Assembly: GCA_900551235.1 (NCBI GenBank)
Contig: URUU01000026.1
Span: forward strand, 1-29,937
DNA: 29,937 bases
Direction of reading: 5' to 3'
Origin: an uncultured Lachnospiraceae bacterium
Lineage (GTDB): Bacteria > Bacillota > Clostridia > Lachnospirales > Lachnospiraceae
Position 1 is the stretch's first letter. Each line of letters starts with the position of its first letter. Below, in pieces: positions 1 through 7,404 of the stretch. A program made the translations under genes and the position numbers. The notes under the pieces are model-generated. The model worked only from the letters and a program-made list of their open reading frames with translations, was not told the DNA's origin and did not search any database.

Positions 1-3
1 TTA

Positions 4-103
4 TGTCAGTGGGAGTTGAAAGCTCCCACTGACAGGTCGCGAAGCGACTGCGTTCATGAGCAAGTAGCGAAGCGGATTGTGAATGTCCGCTTTACTCCAG
101 GTC
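4..103. repeat. Palindromic intergenic repeat element
   Basis: Positions 4-15 and 23-34 form a perfect 12-bp inverted repeat (TGTCAGTGGGAG / CTCCCACTGACA) with a 7-nt loop. It is followed by a small hairpin GTCGC-GAA-GCGAC at 37-49 and an imperfect AAGCGGA...TCCGCTT arm pair near 74-98. No Shine-Dalgarno-led gene fits here. I recall very similar sequence dispersed in Lachnospiraceae genomes, where it is sometimes mis-annotated as small ORFs, but I could not check this. A shorter relative lies in the efp leader (4138-4186). It could also be the end of a mobile element located left of the window. Confidence 0.6.
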
Positions 104-135
104 TCTTTAGGATATGTAAAAATACTCTTTCTATG

Positions 136-166
136 CAAAAAGCATCCTCCCTTACAGGAGAATGCT
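136..166 (-). terminator. Rho-independent terminator of the SH3 gene
   Basis: On the minus strand an 11-bp stem (AGCATTCTCCT / GGGAGGATGCT, with two G-U pairs) and a GTAA loop lie 10 bp after the SH3 gene stop. The stem is followed by a run of five T residues. Confidence 0.8.
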
Positions 167-176
167 CTGCTTATTT

Positions 177-1079
177 TTATGATGCGTCTTTCAGATATTC
201 ATTTAAAACATAGCCTGTCGCTTCGCCGTATTTAATCTCTGCCCAACCATTATCCAGGACTTTCACTCTGGTTACTTTGTCACCTTTATCCAGCATACCG
301 ATGATCTCTGCATCCTCCGTAGAATCTGCACGTACATTCAGTACATCTGTCGCCTGCATGACTTTGTTAACTTCAATCCCTGCATCTGCTGCATCAGGAA
401 TCGTAACTTCCGTCGCCGGCTGATCCATTTCCTGAACAATCTTTTTCAGATCGTCATTGCCTGCAATAATCGCCTGATATTGATCATTCACGCGTTTGAT
501 CAATGCCTGTACATCTGAATTCTGAATTATTTTTTCAATATATTCATTGGTATCTTTATCTGTTTTCCAGTCAGCGACATACAGATTACCATTGGTATCC
601 GGCTTAAGATAGAGACATACCACACTTGGAACCAGCTCGTCCACATCTCCGACCTTCGCTTCATAATAAGCAAATACTACATAAGAGTTGTCAACCGGAC
701 CTTTTTTGGAATATACGGCAATATTGTTGTAACTCTGTATAATCGAGCTTTCAATCTTCTGCTTATCTGAATCACTGAGGGACTCTGTCATACTGCCAAG
801 TGTCTCCAGATCCTTGTTTCCCATGGCTGCATAATACTTCTGTACAACTTCAAGAAGTGCGGCATCATTTTCTGTCAATGGTTCTTCCGTCTCAGTCTGT
901 GCCTCACTCTCCGCTCCGGTTTCAACAATCTGACCTTTCGTCTCAGAAGCCTGTTTCCCACTTCCGGTACCTTTTGCCAGTTTTACTGCAAACACTGCAA
1001 TCACCAGCGCCAGTACGATTGCCAGTCCGATCAGAACATATCTGAGATTATCTGACACCCATTCTTTTAAACCACCCAA
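177..1079 (-). CDS. Membrane-anchored SH3-domain protein
   Basis: A 300-residue protein of unknown specific role. One transmembrane segment lies at about residues 13-34, preceded by a short cytoplasmic N-terminus, so the bulk is probably extracellular. After an acidic Glu/Thr-rich linker comes a roughly 160-residue region I do not recognise. A C-terminal bacterial SH3 (SH3_3-like) domain occupies about residues 240-300, with the typical LNVRADST start and GYVLNEYL end. Such domains usually bind peptidoglycan, so a cell-wall sensing or anchoring role is inferred. I chose the TTG start at 1079 because GGAGG sits 7 nt upstream. The open frame continues to 1208, but that extension reads through the tRNA-Arg gene and is not coding. 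The gene begins 43 nt after the tRNA and may share its transcript. Confidence 0.85.
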   Translation of the reverse strand: MGGLKEWVSDNLRYVLIGLAIVLALVIAVFAVKLAKGTGSGKQASETKGQIVETGAESEAQTETEEPLTENDAALLEVVQKYYAAMGNKDLETLGSMTESLSDSDKQKIESSIIQSYNNIAVYSKKGPVDNSYVVFAYYEAKVGDVDELVPSVVCLYLKPDTNGNLYVADWKTDKDTNEYIEKIIQNSDVQALIKRVNDQYQAIIAGNDDLKKIVQEMDQPATEVTIPDAADAGIEVNKVMQATDVLNVRADSTEDAEIIGMLDKGDKVTRVKVLDNGWAEIKYGEATGYVLNEYLKDAS

Positions 1080-1122
1080 ATTTCTACCTCCATTTGCTGT
1101 TGCGGGCCTCAAATATAAAAAA

Positions 1123-1195
1123 CGCACCTGGAGGGATTCGAACCCCCGCCACATGGTACCGGAAACCATTGCTCTATCCCCTGAGCTACAGGTGC
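1123..1195 (-). tRNA. tRNA-Arg (anticodon CCG)
   Basis: A full cloverleaf can be folded by eye: acceptor stem GCACCTG/CAGGTGC, D arm GCTC/GAGC, anticodon stem ATGGT/ACCAT with loop TTCCGGT, and a T arm with loop TTCGAAT. The anticodon CCG reads the Arg codon CGG. The discriminator is G and CCA is not encoded (GTT follows), so the end must be added after transcription. Confidence 0.95.
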
Positions 1196-1262
1196 ATATT
1201 TCATACATGAATCTGTCCGCACATACTCATGTCAAATCTTCCTTCCCGGAAAATTCTTCATT

Positions 1263-1291
1263 ATCATAACACATTCTTTTCAAAAAGTAAA
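1263..1291 (-). promoter_or_regulatory. Possible promoter of tRNA-Arg / SH3 gene
   Basis: On the minus strand TTTACT (-35) and TATGAT (-10) are separated by 17 bp, about 70 nt before the tRNA. The -35 is a partial match, so the call is tentative. Confidence 0.4.
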
Positions 1292-1315
1292 GCAAAATGG
1301 GGATATTAAACTCAA

Positions 1316-2209
1316 TCAGTGGGGGCAGTAGATCGTCAGATGATGCTTTTTCGCATCATAGTGGTAGATATGATCAGATAAAACTTCCTCCGGCGGTACT
1401 TGCGTAAGATTGATTTCATGTACCATTGCCATCAGTTCTTCCGGCTGCGGCGAAGCATTCTCCGGTACCAGAATACACTCATGTACACTGCTTGGCAGAA
1501 CATAGAAACTGCCAAGCTTCTGTGCCGCCTCCTGCAAAACCGGATCGTACAAAATACCGCATGCTCCCTGGTAACGTTTTTCATTGGTCAGCACATGCAT
1601 CGGCACATCTTCATTCCTCAGATCCATATTCTCTCCTTCCGGTACCATTTCCAGAAGCAGATCTTTCATCGTATAAAGTTTTGCCGGAGTGCATCTTCTT
1701 GTATTTTCCCTTGCCTGATTCCACAGAGTCTGTTCGGTTATATTCCAGAACTGCATATGCTCTGAATGGATCAGTACCGTACCGCTCCCTATTGTCTTAT
1801 TCTCCAGTGCATAATAAAAGACAACGGCCAGATCCAGATACGGTACATATGGAACATTCTGCAAAAGTTTTCGGTTTTTACCTCTGTTGATCAGACGGCA
1901 GAATACCGAACTTCTGACTTTTTCAAATTCACAGAAACTGCCCGCGTCCAGTGACAGTCCGCTTCTGCATTCTTTATATACTTCTGCAATCTTGTCTGCT
2001 GCCTCCTTCAGGCTCATGCCATCCCGGAACTCTCGATAGTATTCTTCAATATATACTGCCGGCGAAATGTCATAGCCTGATTCCGAGATCAGAAAACAGT
2101 CTTTTGTTACCTCATTGTTTTTCGTGACTTTCTGAAATGTAACAGCCGCCTCCCCCAGGCGACTCTCCAGTTCTCCCTGCAGTGCTTCTACAAATTCTCT
2201 ATATCGCAA
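1316..2209 (-). CDS. DUF5688 family protein
   Basis: A 297-residue soluble protein that I place in the DUF5688 family of uncharacterised Clostridia proteins, based on its overall pattern: an N-terminal helical region, a central LAVVFYYAL segment, and MHVLTNEKRYQGACGILYD near residue 210. There is no signal peptide and no transmembrane segment, so it is probably cytoplasmic. No function is known to me. The start is a TTG codon with AAGGA 6 nt upstream. A good sigma-A promoter lies at 2284-2312, so it appears to be a single-gene unit. It may read through into the tRNA-Arg gene, because I see no terminator between them. Confidence 0.85.
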   Translation of the reverse strand: MRYREFVEALQGELESRLGEAAVTFQKVTKNNEVTKDCFLISESGYDISPAVYIEEYYREFRDGMSLKEAADKIAEVYKECRSGLSLDAGSFCEFEKVRSSVFCRLINRGKNRKLLQNVPYVPYLDLAVVFYYALENKTIGSGTVLIHSEHMQFWNITEQTLWNQARENTRRCTPAKLYTMKDLLLEMVPEGENMDLRNEDVPMHVLTNEKRYQGACGILYDPVLQEAAQKLGSFYVLPSSVHECILVPENASPQPEELMAMVHEINLTQVPPEEVLSDHIYHYDAKKHHLTIYCPH

Positions 2210-2283
2210 TCTTTGTCCTTTCCTGCAAAAGTCTGAAACAATGGAAAATGGAAAGAAACCTGAAAATCAGGTTTTACTGTTAC

Positions 2284-2312
2284 ATATTAACATATCATAA
2301 CTCTTATTGCAA
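2284..2312 (-). promoter_or_regulatory. Sigma-A promoter of the DUF5688 gene
   Basis: TTGCAA (-35) and TAATAT (-10) are spaced by exactly 17 bp on the minus strand, about 75 nt upstream of the TTG start. Confidence 0.65.
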
Positions 2313-2329
2313 GTATTTTTTGCAGGCAT

Positions 2330-2358
2330 AAAAGTACCCCGAAGTCATAACCCCGGGG
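2330..2358 (-). terminator. Terminator of the PPC-repeat secreted protein gene
   Basis: A stem of CCCCGGGGT / ACTTCGGGG (9 bp with two G-U pairs) and a TATG loop lies just after the stop codon at 2374. It is followed by TACTTTTAT on the minus strand. Confidence 0.7.
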
Positions 2359-2373
2359 CATTCTTTTCGCACG

Positions 2374-3192
2374 TTACTGTAATTTCCACTTAATGCTGTA
2401 GCCTGCGGAATAAGCTTTGTTTTTCGTTGCACGAACCACCTTGATATAGTAAGTACCCTTTTTAATTTTGATCTTTTTACCGCTGAAGCCGTTGACACTG
2501 TAGCATTTTTTTGCCTGATTATACAGAGAAATGGACGTTCCTTTTTTATAACTTGGTCCGTAAATATACATATAAACCGTAGTGCTGCCTTCTGCCTGTA
2601 CGTCCAGCCGCAGTTTTTTATCTTTGGTTACTTTAAATTTGAACCAGTCTGCCTTGCTTCCTTTTTCTCCTACTGGCATAACACCGGTAATTTTTTTGTT
2701 GTATTTGATCGTTGTCGCTTTTTTCTTGCTTGCGCCGCCCCTGTCAGCCATACTTTTCATGCTTGCAGATACAACATAATATTTCTGATTTTTTACCAGA
2801 ATATAATACGTACCAGGTTTCACCCAATAAGCGGCAGCATCGTCCGTGCTCACATAGCTGCTCTGATAACGCTCCAGAACGCGTTTGTTTTTATCACACA
2901 GGGCAATGGAAAGTCCATATCTGCTGCCAGTATATTCTGAAATGCTCGTTCCGGCTACTGCCAGTACACCTGATTTTTTAACTACGATCCTGTGATAAAC
3001 AGCCGTATCAGAATCTTCCCATTTTCCGCTGTAGGCATATACGCTGCCTGACTTTTGCAGATCAACGACCTGTGTTCCTGCTGCATTCGCCGTATTCTTC
3101 ACACAGAAGATCATCACAAAAGCAACTGCCAGCATCAGAAGTCTGCAGCTCCATCCGTTCCATTTGTTTTTGTTTTCTGTCATTTGGTTCAT
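2374..3192 (-). CDS. Secreted protein with two PPC-like repeats
   Basis: A 272-residue protein with a Sec signal peptide: a basic N-terminus, a hydrophobic core LLMLAVAFVMIF near residues 18-30, and an ANAAG cleavage region near 38. The mature part contains two beta-rich stretches (about 50-150 and 165-270). Each ends in a KPGTYYILVKN or KKGTYYIKVV motif, as in bacterial pre-peptidase C-terminal (PPC) domains. There is no catalytic domain, so it is probably a free extracellular or wall-associated protein; binding to wall or polysaccharide is only a guess. It is very rich in Lys, Tyr and Ser. Two ATG codons compete: 3192, and 3183, which has the better-spaced GGGG motif. The signal peptide survives either way. 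It has its own promoter (3276-3304) and terminator. Confidence 0.8.
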   Translation of the reverse strand: MNQMTENKNKWNGWSCRLLMLAVAFVMIFCVKNTANAAGTQVVDLQKSGSVYAYSGKWEDSDTAVYHRIVVKKSGVLAVAGTSISEYTGSRYGLSIALCDKNKRVLERYQSSYVSTDDAAAYWVKPGTYYILVKNQKYYVVSASMKSMADRGGASKKKATTIKYNKKITGVMPVGEKGSKADWFKFKVTKDKKLRLDVQAEGSTTVYMYIYGPSYKKGTSISLYNQAKKCYSVNGFSGKKIKIKKGTYYIKVVRATKNKAYSAGYSIKWKLQ

Positions 3193-3275
3193 TCCCCTTT
3201 CATTCCTTTTTTACATAGATCTCTTTTCTAAAAGTGACATTCCGAACGGTACACTTCAGCCCGGATATGCTTTAG

Positions 3276-3304
3276 ATTTTACCATGTTTTATCATATATT
3301 TCAA
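3276..3304 (-). promoter_or_regulatory. Sigma-A promoter of the PPC-repeat protein gene
   Basis: TTGAAA and TAAAAT are spaced by 17 bp on the minus strand, giving a leader of about 75 nt before the start codon. Confidence 0.7.
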
Positions 3305-3460
3305 TCATTTCTTATAAATTTTCAGAAATCAAGTCGAACGCACGTGAGACCTGGTACGCGATCCTGGTCAGCTTTGCCGACATTTACCTGACAGAATCGC
3401 TGTGCATTCTACACTTCCTTCCGGTCGGCACAAAACAGAAGCGGAAGTCTTCTCCGACTA
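3305..3460. other. Gene-free stretch with no recognised feature
   Basis: This is the unexplained part of the 363-bp gap between the PPC-repeat gene and efp. Its GC content is higher than that of the AT-rich promoter region beside it. One plus-strand frame stays open for roughly 70 codons (through about 3510), but it has no ribosome binding site and no match I recognise. I see no RNA gene or clear repeat. Confidence 0.5.
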
Positions 3461-3502
3461 AAATAAAAAAGCTGCTGCAGTCTTTCTTTTACTGCAACAG
3501 CT
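3461..3502 (-). terminator. Terminator of efp
   Basis: A 12-bp stem (AGCTGTTGCAGT / ACTGCAGCAGCT, one G-U pair) with a 9-nt loop is followed by TTTTTTATTT on the minus strand. Confidence 0.9.
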
Positions 3503-3555
3503 CTGTGTTTGGATAGAAAGTATCCTCTGCGTCACCGCATCAGATCCTATGTTAC

Positions 3556-4113
3556 TTATACTCTGGAGAGGTATTCTCCTGTTCTTGTGTCGATCTTGAT
3601 CTTGTCACCACGTTCTACGAACAGTGGTACGTTTACGTTTGCTCCTGTCTCAACCGTTGCCGGTTTGGTTGCTCCCTGAGCGGTATCACCTTTGAATCCA
3701 GGTTCTGTCTCTGTGATCTCCAGTTCTACGAACAGTGGAGGCTCTACTGCAAATACATCACCGTTGATGGAACATACTTTTACCATCTCATTGTCTTTTA
3801 CAAATTTCAGAGCATCGCCGATCGTTTCTTCATTCAGTGCAACCTGGTCATAAGTCTCCACATTCATGAAATAAAACAGATCTCCATCATTGTAAAGATA
3901 CTGCATATCTACTCTGTCAATACGTGCCTGTGGGAATTTTTCTGTAGGACGGAATGTTTTTTCTACTACACCGCCGTTTACAATATTTTTCAGCTTTGTG
4001 CGGACAAAAGCTGCACCTTTACCCGGCTTAACATGCTGAAACTCAAGAATCTGGTACACTGTTCCGTCAATCTCCAGCGTAATACCGTTTTTAAAATCTC
4101 CTGCTGATACCAT
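3556..4113 (-). CDS. efp: Elongation factor P
   Basis: A 185-residue protein, the usual EF-P length. It binds ribosomes stalled between the P and E sites and promotes peptide bond formation at polyproline stretches. The N-terminal KOW-like domain carries the conserved loop VKPGKGAAFV, with Lys32 at the tip where other EF-Ps are modified. Two OB-fold domains follow, and the C-terminus has the family signature GDKIKIDTRTGEYLSRV. The start is an ATG with GGAGG 7 nt upstream. It has its own promoter (4199-4227) directly after the upstream peptidase gene and a strong terminator, so it can be transcribed alone. No dedicated EF-P modification gene is visible nearby. Confidence 0.97.
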   Translation of the reverse strand: MVSAGDFKNGITLEIDGTVYQILEFQHVKPGKGAAFVRTKLKNIVNGGVVEKTFRPTEKFPQARIDRVDMQYLYNDGDLFYFMNVETYDQVALNEETIGDALKFVKDNEMVKVCSINGDVFAVEPPLFVELEITETEPGFKGDTAQGATKPATVETGANVNVPLFVERGDKIKIDTRTGEYLSRV

Positions 4114-4137
4114 TTGATCTTCCTCCTTATTTTTGAA

Positions 4138-4186
4138 ACGGACATTCGCATTCCGCTCGCAGCATTTCTGTCATCGCCTGTCCGCA
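4138..4186 (-). repeat. Inverted-repeat element in the efp leader
   Basis: CGGACA (4139-4144) and TGTCCG (4179-4184) enclose a stretch whose minus strand reads GCGAGCGGAATGCGAATGTC. This closely resembles the end of the repeat at the window start (GCGAAGCGGATTGTGAATGT, then CCG). It lies between the efp promoter and start codon and is therefore transcribed. Confidence 0.5.
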
Positions 4187-4198
4187 TAATCTCAATTT

Positions 4199-4227
4199 AT
4201 TTTATAATAAAATGTGCTTTTTTTCAA
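4199..4227 (-). promoter_or_regulatory. Sigma-A promoter of efp
   Basis: TTGAAA and TAAAAT are separated by 17 bp on the minus strand, starting 8 bp after the end of the aminopeptidase gene. Confidence 0.65.
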
Positions 4228-4234
4228 CTGTTTT

Positions 4235-5302
4235 TTACAGTTCTATCAGTTCTTTTGGAGAATGTGCCAGATTCCGGCATCCATTTTCTGTGATCACCAC
4301 CAGATCCTCGATGCGCACACCGCCAAATTCCGGCACATAAATCCCCGGTTCCACCGTCATCGTGACATTTTCCTGAAGAACGGTATGACATTTTGGTGAC
4401 AGGCGCGGTTCTTCATGAATATAAAGTCCGACGCTGTGACCAAGACCATGGCCAAAATATGCACCATATCCTGCTTTCTGGATGATATCTCTGGCAATCT
4501 TATCTATTTCTGCCCCGGTTTTTCCGGCACGGATCTGTTCCAGCGCTGCCATCTGTGCTTCCAGTACAATAGCGTAAATCTCCTTCTGCTTATCCGATGC
4601 TTTTCCAAGCACGACCGTTCTTGTCATATCGGAGCAGTATCCCTGATAACGGCACCCGAAATCCATGGTAAGAAAATCACCCGGCTCCAGTTTTTTTTCT
4701 GATGGAATGGCATGCGGCATGGCAGAATGAAATCCGGAAGCCGCGATCGTATCAAAACTGTTTCCCTCTGCGCCAAGCTTACGCATATAATAATCCAGCT
4801 TTGCCGCGATAAAAAGTTCTGTCACCCCAGGTTGGATATCCTTTAAAATCTTCTGAAATGCCAGATCACCGATTTCTTCTGCCCTGGCGATCTTTTCGAT
4901 CTCCTGCTCCGTTTTGATGCAGCGCATCTGGTTGACTTTTTCTCCCAGTTCTTTCCACTGTACATCCCCTGAGGTCTGGCTGCTGATCTTTTTAAATTCT
5001 GCACAGATCATCTGCTGATCTTCAAAACCGATGGTTTTTATCCCGTCTTTCTGTATACAGGATGCAATCCACTGCGGATATCCCTGACTTCCCCCCACTT
5101 CCACAACCTGAAACTGCGATGCTTCTTTTTCTGCCTGTGTTGTATAACGGGAATCGGTCATCAGTACCTGCTGTTTTGCAGAAATATAAAGATAACCGGC
5201 TGCACCGCAAAAACCACTCAGATAACGCATATTGTATCCATCTGATACCAGCAGGGCTTCCACCTGTTCCTGGTCCATTAGCTGTAAGATTTTTTTTATC
5301 AT
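4235..5302 (-). CDS. Xaa-Pro aminopeptidase (M24 family, YqhT-like)
   Basis: A 355-residue cytoplasmic metallopeptidase that removes N-terminal residues preceding proline. The N-terminal creatinase-like domain (about 1-130) is followed by the M24 pita-bread catalytic domain. The five expected metal ligands are present: Asp214 (TMDFG), Asp225 (CSDMTRT), His289 (GLGHSVG), Glu318 (TVEPG) and Glu332 (RIEDLV). The start at 5302 follows an AGGGGG site and overlaps the upstream stop as ATGA, so translation is probably coupled to the YqeG-type gene. The longer open frame to 5437 is not needed for the family. In many Firmicutes this peptidase gene lies next to efp, and the same order occurs here. Confidence 0.93.
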   Translation of the reverse strand: MIKKILQLMDQEQVEALLVSDGYNMRYLSGFCGAAGYLYISAKQQVLMTDSRYTTQAEKEASQFQVVEVGGSQGYPQWIASCIQKDGIKTIGFEDQQMICAEFKKISSQTSGDVQWKELGEKVNQMRCIKTEQEIEKIARAEEIGDLAFQKILKDIQPGVTELFIAAKLDYYMRKLGAEGNSFDTIAASGFHSAMPHAIPSEKKLEPGDFLTMDFGCRYQGYCSDMTRTVVLGKASDKQKEIYAIVLEAQMAALEQIRAGKTGAEIDKIARDIIQKAGYGAYFGHGLGHSVGLYIHEEPRLSPKCHTVLQENVTMTVEPGIYVPEFGGVRIEDLVVITENGCRNLAHSPKELIEL

Positions 5303-5805
5303 AATTTCCCCCTGGCTTTCTGATAATAATGAAGAACGATTTTTTCCAGATAGCGCTTCAGCACGATCTGAATCTCTTCCTTCGGATGGATCGGCTTCAC
5401 AAGAATGGTACGCATACCTGCACGTTTTGCTCCCCACACGTCCGTAAATAGCTGATCCCCGACAAACAGGCTGTTTTTTTCATCGCACCCCATCATCTGC
5501 ATTGCCTTCTTATAATTTCTGGTGGATGGCTTATGTGCATCCTCGATGTATTTTGCCTGCACAGCATCTGCAAATGGTTTTACACGCGGAAGCTGATTGT
5601 TGGAGATCACGCAGTAATCCATGCCAATCTCTCTTAAATGTGCAAAAAGTCGTTTTGCCCTGTCATCTGCCGGTGCTCCATGCGGTACCAGTGTGTTGTC
5701 AATGTCAAACAGCACCCCTTTATATCCTTCTGCCGCCAGTTCATCAAAGTCAATACTGTAAGTTGAATCCAGATATTCATCCGGATAAAAACGTTCCACT
5801 AACAT
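5299..5805 (-). CDS. YqeG family HAD IIIA-type phosphatase
   Basis: A 168-residue HAD-superfamily hydrolase of the YqeG type. Motif I is FDIDNTLVP (nucleophile Asp34, acid/base Asp36), motif II is VISNN (about residue 67), motif III Lys is in HKPS (Lys92), and motif IV is GDQLFTDV (Asp117, Asp122). The length and the compact cap-less IIIA form fit the family, some members of which dephosphorylate phosphatidylglycerophosphate. That substrate is family knowledge and is not proven here. The ATG has AGGAG 5 nt upstream. It lies 53 bp downstream of the patatin gene and overlaps the peptidase start by 4 bp, so the three genes form one operon. Confidence 0.92.
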   Translation of the reverse strand: MLVERFYPDEYLDSTYSIDFDELAAEGYKGVLFDIDNTLVPHGAPADDRAKRLFAHLREIGMDYCVISNNQLPRVKPFADAVQAKYIEDAHKPSTRNYKKAMQMMGCDEKNSLFVGDQLFTDVWGAKRAGMRTILVKPIHPKEEIQIVLKRYLEKIVLHYYQKARGKL

Positions 5806-5858
5806 AATATCTCCTGTTTTTCTTGTAAAGTAATCGAATCTGCTTTCTCTTTTCTGTT

Positions 5859-6713
5859 CTATGTTTCAGAAAGAAAAGACTGTAATGCTGCAAACTGCTC
5901 TTTCATCCTATCATATCCGTGCTGATAAAAATTTTCCAGCACTTCCGGTTTTGCTTCCAGACGGGAAACTGTCGCGATCGTCGGGCGGATCACAAAAATC
6001 TGTCCTTCTTCTTCCCACTGTTCAATCCGCTGCATCACTTCATTATATTGGTGTGCTCTCCGGCAGAGGGCTCTGACAAGATTCGGATATTCCTTAAAAA
6101 CCGTCTGATACATCAGTGCATCCCTTTTAGACATATTTTTCCGGTATCCTTTGTTGCGTGTCAGGATCAGTACATTTTTCCGGTATCCGCTTTTCATACT
6201 GTGGATCAGCGGTATGGAATCTGCAATCCCGCCATCCAGATAAGGTGTTCCGTCAATCTCTACCATCGGAGTTACCAGCGGCATGCTGCTCGATGCACGA
6301 CAAAGCTGCATCAGCCGGTCTCCGTCCTCTGTCTCCGTCAGATATTCTGCCTGCCCGGTCAGGCAGTTTGTCACAACAATCTCACAGGTCATCTTCGATG
6401 AAAAATACGTATCAAAATCAAACGGATGCAGTTCTTTCGGATCACGTTCAAAGATCAGATCCATATCCAGCAGACTTCTGGTACGGAAAAACTGATGAAA
6501 ACTGATCATTTTCCCATCTTCACCTGAACGGATCATGCAGGCTTTTGTACGCTGCGGCTGTCTTGAAACATAATCTACTGCATTGCACGATCCTGCCGAT
6601 ACCCCGATCACATGTGGAATATAATACTCCTGTTCCATCAGATAATCCAGTACACCGGAAGTAAAGATGCCTCTTTTCGCTCCTCCCTCAAGAATCAATG
6701 ATGCTTTCTTCAC
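5859..6713 (-). CDS. Patatin-like phospholipase family protein
   Basis: A 284-residue patatin-fold hydrolase (RssA/YjjU-like) expected to act on acyl ester bonds in lipids. The oxyanion-hole loop EGGAKRG is at residues 9-15, the nucleophile elbow GVSAG has Ser39, and the dyad aspartate is Asp160 in LDGG. There is no signal peptide, so it is likely cytoplasmic or peripheral to the membrane. I chose the GTG start at 6713 (GGAGGG about 7 nt upstream), which puts the conserved lipase motif right at the N-terminus. The upstream extension to 6797 would run through the promoter. It is the first gene of the operon with the YqeG phosphatase and the M24 peptidase. Confidence 0.92.
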   Translation of the reverse strand: MKKASLILEGGAKRGIFTSGVLDYLMEQEYYIPHVIGVSAGSCNAVDYVSRQPQRTKACMIRSGEDGKMISFHQFFRTRSLLDMDLIFERDPKELHPFDFDTYFSSKMTCEIVVTNCLTGQAEYLTETEDGDRLMQLCRASSSMPLVTPMVEIDGTPYLDGGIADSIPLIHSMKSGYRKNVLILTRNKGYRKNMSKRDALMYQTVFKEYPNLVRALCRRAHQYNEVMQRIEQWEEEGQIFVIRPTIATVSRLEAKPEVLENFYQHGYDRMKEQFAALQSFLSET

Positions 6714-6743
6714 TTTCTTACCCTCCTGTTCTTCTAAGTTGAA

Positions 6744-6772
6744 AGTATAGCTCAAAAACTCTTTTCCCGCAA
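6744..6772 (-). promoter_or_regulatory. Sigma-A promoter of the patatin operon
   Basis: TTGCGG and TATACT are separated by 17 bp on the minus strand, about 25 nt upstream of the ribosome binding site of the GTG start. Confidence 0.65.
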
Positions 6773-6864
6773 GTATAAGCACCGCAATTCTGTGCATACT
6801 GTTGGTGACAAACTTACCTGCTTGACCTGATCATACTGAAATTTTCTATTCAAAGGAGTCTGTC

Positions 6865-7404
6865 ATGACATCAAAACCTGTTTTCTTCTCACTTCTTCTT
6901 TCTTTTACAGCCGATATTCTCTTTTTAAAAACATCATTTGAGGGTCTGGCTGTTGTACTGTTTATCGCAGTCCAGTATTGTCACAGAAGCCTGCTTTCTG
7001 TTTCCGAAAAGCATTTTGCCTCTTTTTCTCTTACCGGCATCTGTGGCACAGGCTTCCTTCTGACCCTTGCTTCTTTTCTGCATATAAAAAGCAGCCTCCT
7101 TCTGGCGGCCGCCTTTTTCTATATCTCTCTTTTTGTTTTCAATCTGATCTACGCCTGGATCGTACATGCAGATTCTACTCCTCTTCTGCTTCGTCTGTGT
7201 CTTGCCATGCTTTTTATCTGCGATATTCATGTCGGTCTCTTTAATCTGCCGCGTTTTGTCGCCCTTTCGGATTCTTTTTTGCTTTTTTACTGTACGCATA
7301 TTGCCGGTCGGGTGCTCTGGCTGTTCTATCTTCCAGGCCAGCTAATCCTGCTGTATCTGTTCTTTTGCCTCATCCAGCAGAAGCCACCTGCCGTTCTTCT
7401 CTGA
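6865..7404 (+). CDS. Small multi-pass membrane protein, possibly YhhN-like
   Basis: A 179-residue, very hydrophobic protein with about 5-6 transmembrane helices. The start is supported by AAAGGAG 7 nt upstream of the ATG. I recognise no firm family. The opening pattern (a small-residue helix with an Asp in SFTADILFL, then a Gln/His-containing second helix) and the CDIHVGLFNL...LWLFYLPGQLIL ending recall uncharacterised Clostridia membrane proteins distantly like YhhN/TMEM86 lysoplasmalogenases. This is a weak, remembered similarity. It is the only plus-strand gene in the window. It is divergent from the patatin operon, and its last 63 bp overlap the 3' end of the opposing AlbA_2 gene. Confidence 0.75.
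   Translation: MTSKPVFFSLLLSFTADILFLKTSFEGLAVVLFIAVQYCHRSLLSVSEKHFASFSLTGICGTGFLLTLASFLHIKSSLLLAAAFFYISLFVFNLIYAWIVHADSTPLLLRLCLAMLFICDIHVGLFNLPRFVALSDSFLLFYCTHIAGRVLWLFYLPGQLILLYLFFCLIQQKPPAVLL

Noticed and set aside
16..213. Plus-strand 65-codon open frame at the window start
   Set aside because: It runs through the palindromic repeat and the SH3 gene terminator and has no ribosome binding site.
1080..1208. N-terminal extension of the SH3 protein
   Set aside because: It is translated from the tRNA-Arg gene. The TTG at 1079 has a proper GGAGG site.
1230..1235. Perfect TTGACA on the minus strand upstream of the tRNA
   Set aside because: No -10-like hexamer lies at 16-18 bp from it.
3164..3391. 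Plus-strand 75-codon open frame
   Set aside because: It is antisense to the PPC-repeat gene's promoter and leader, with no ribosome site and no recognisable protein.
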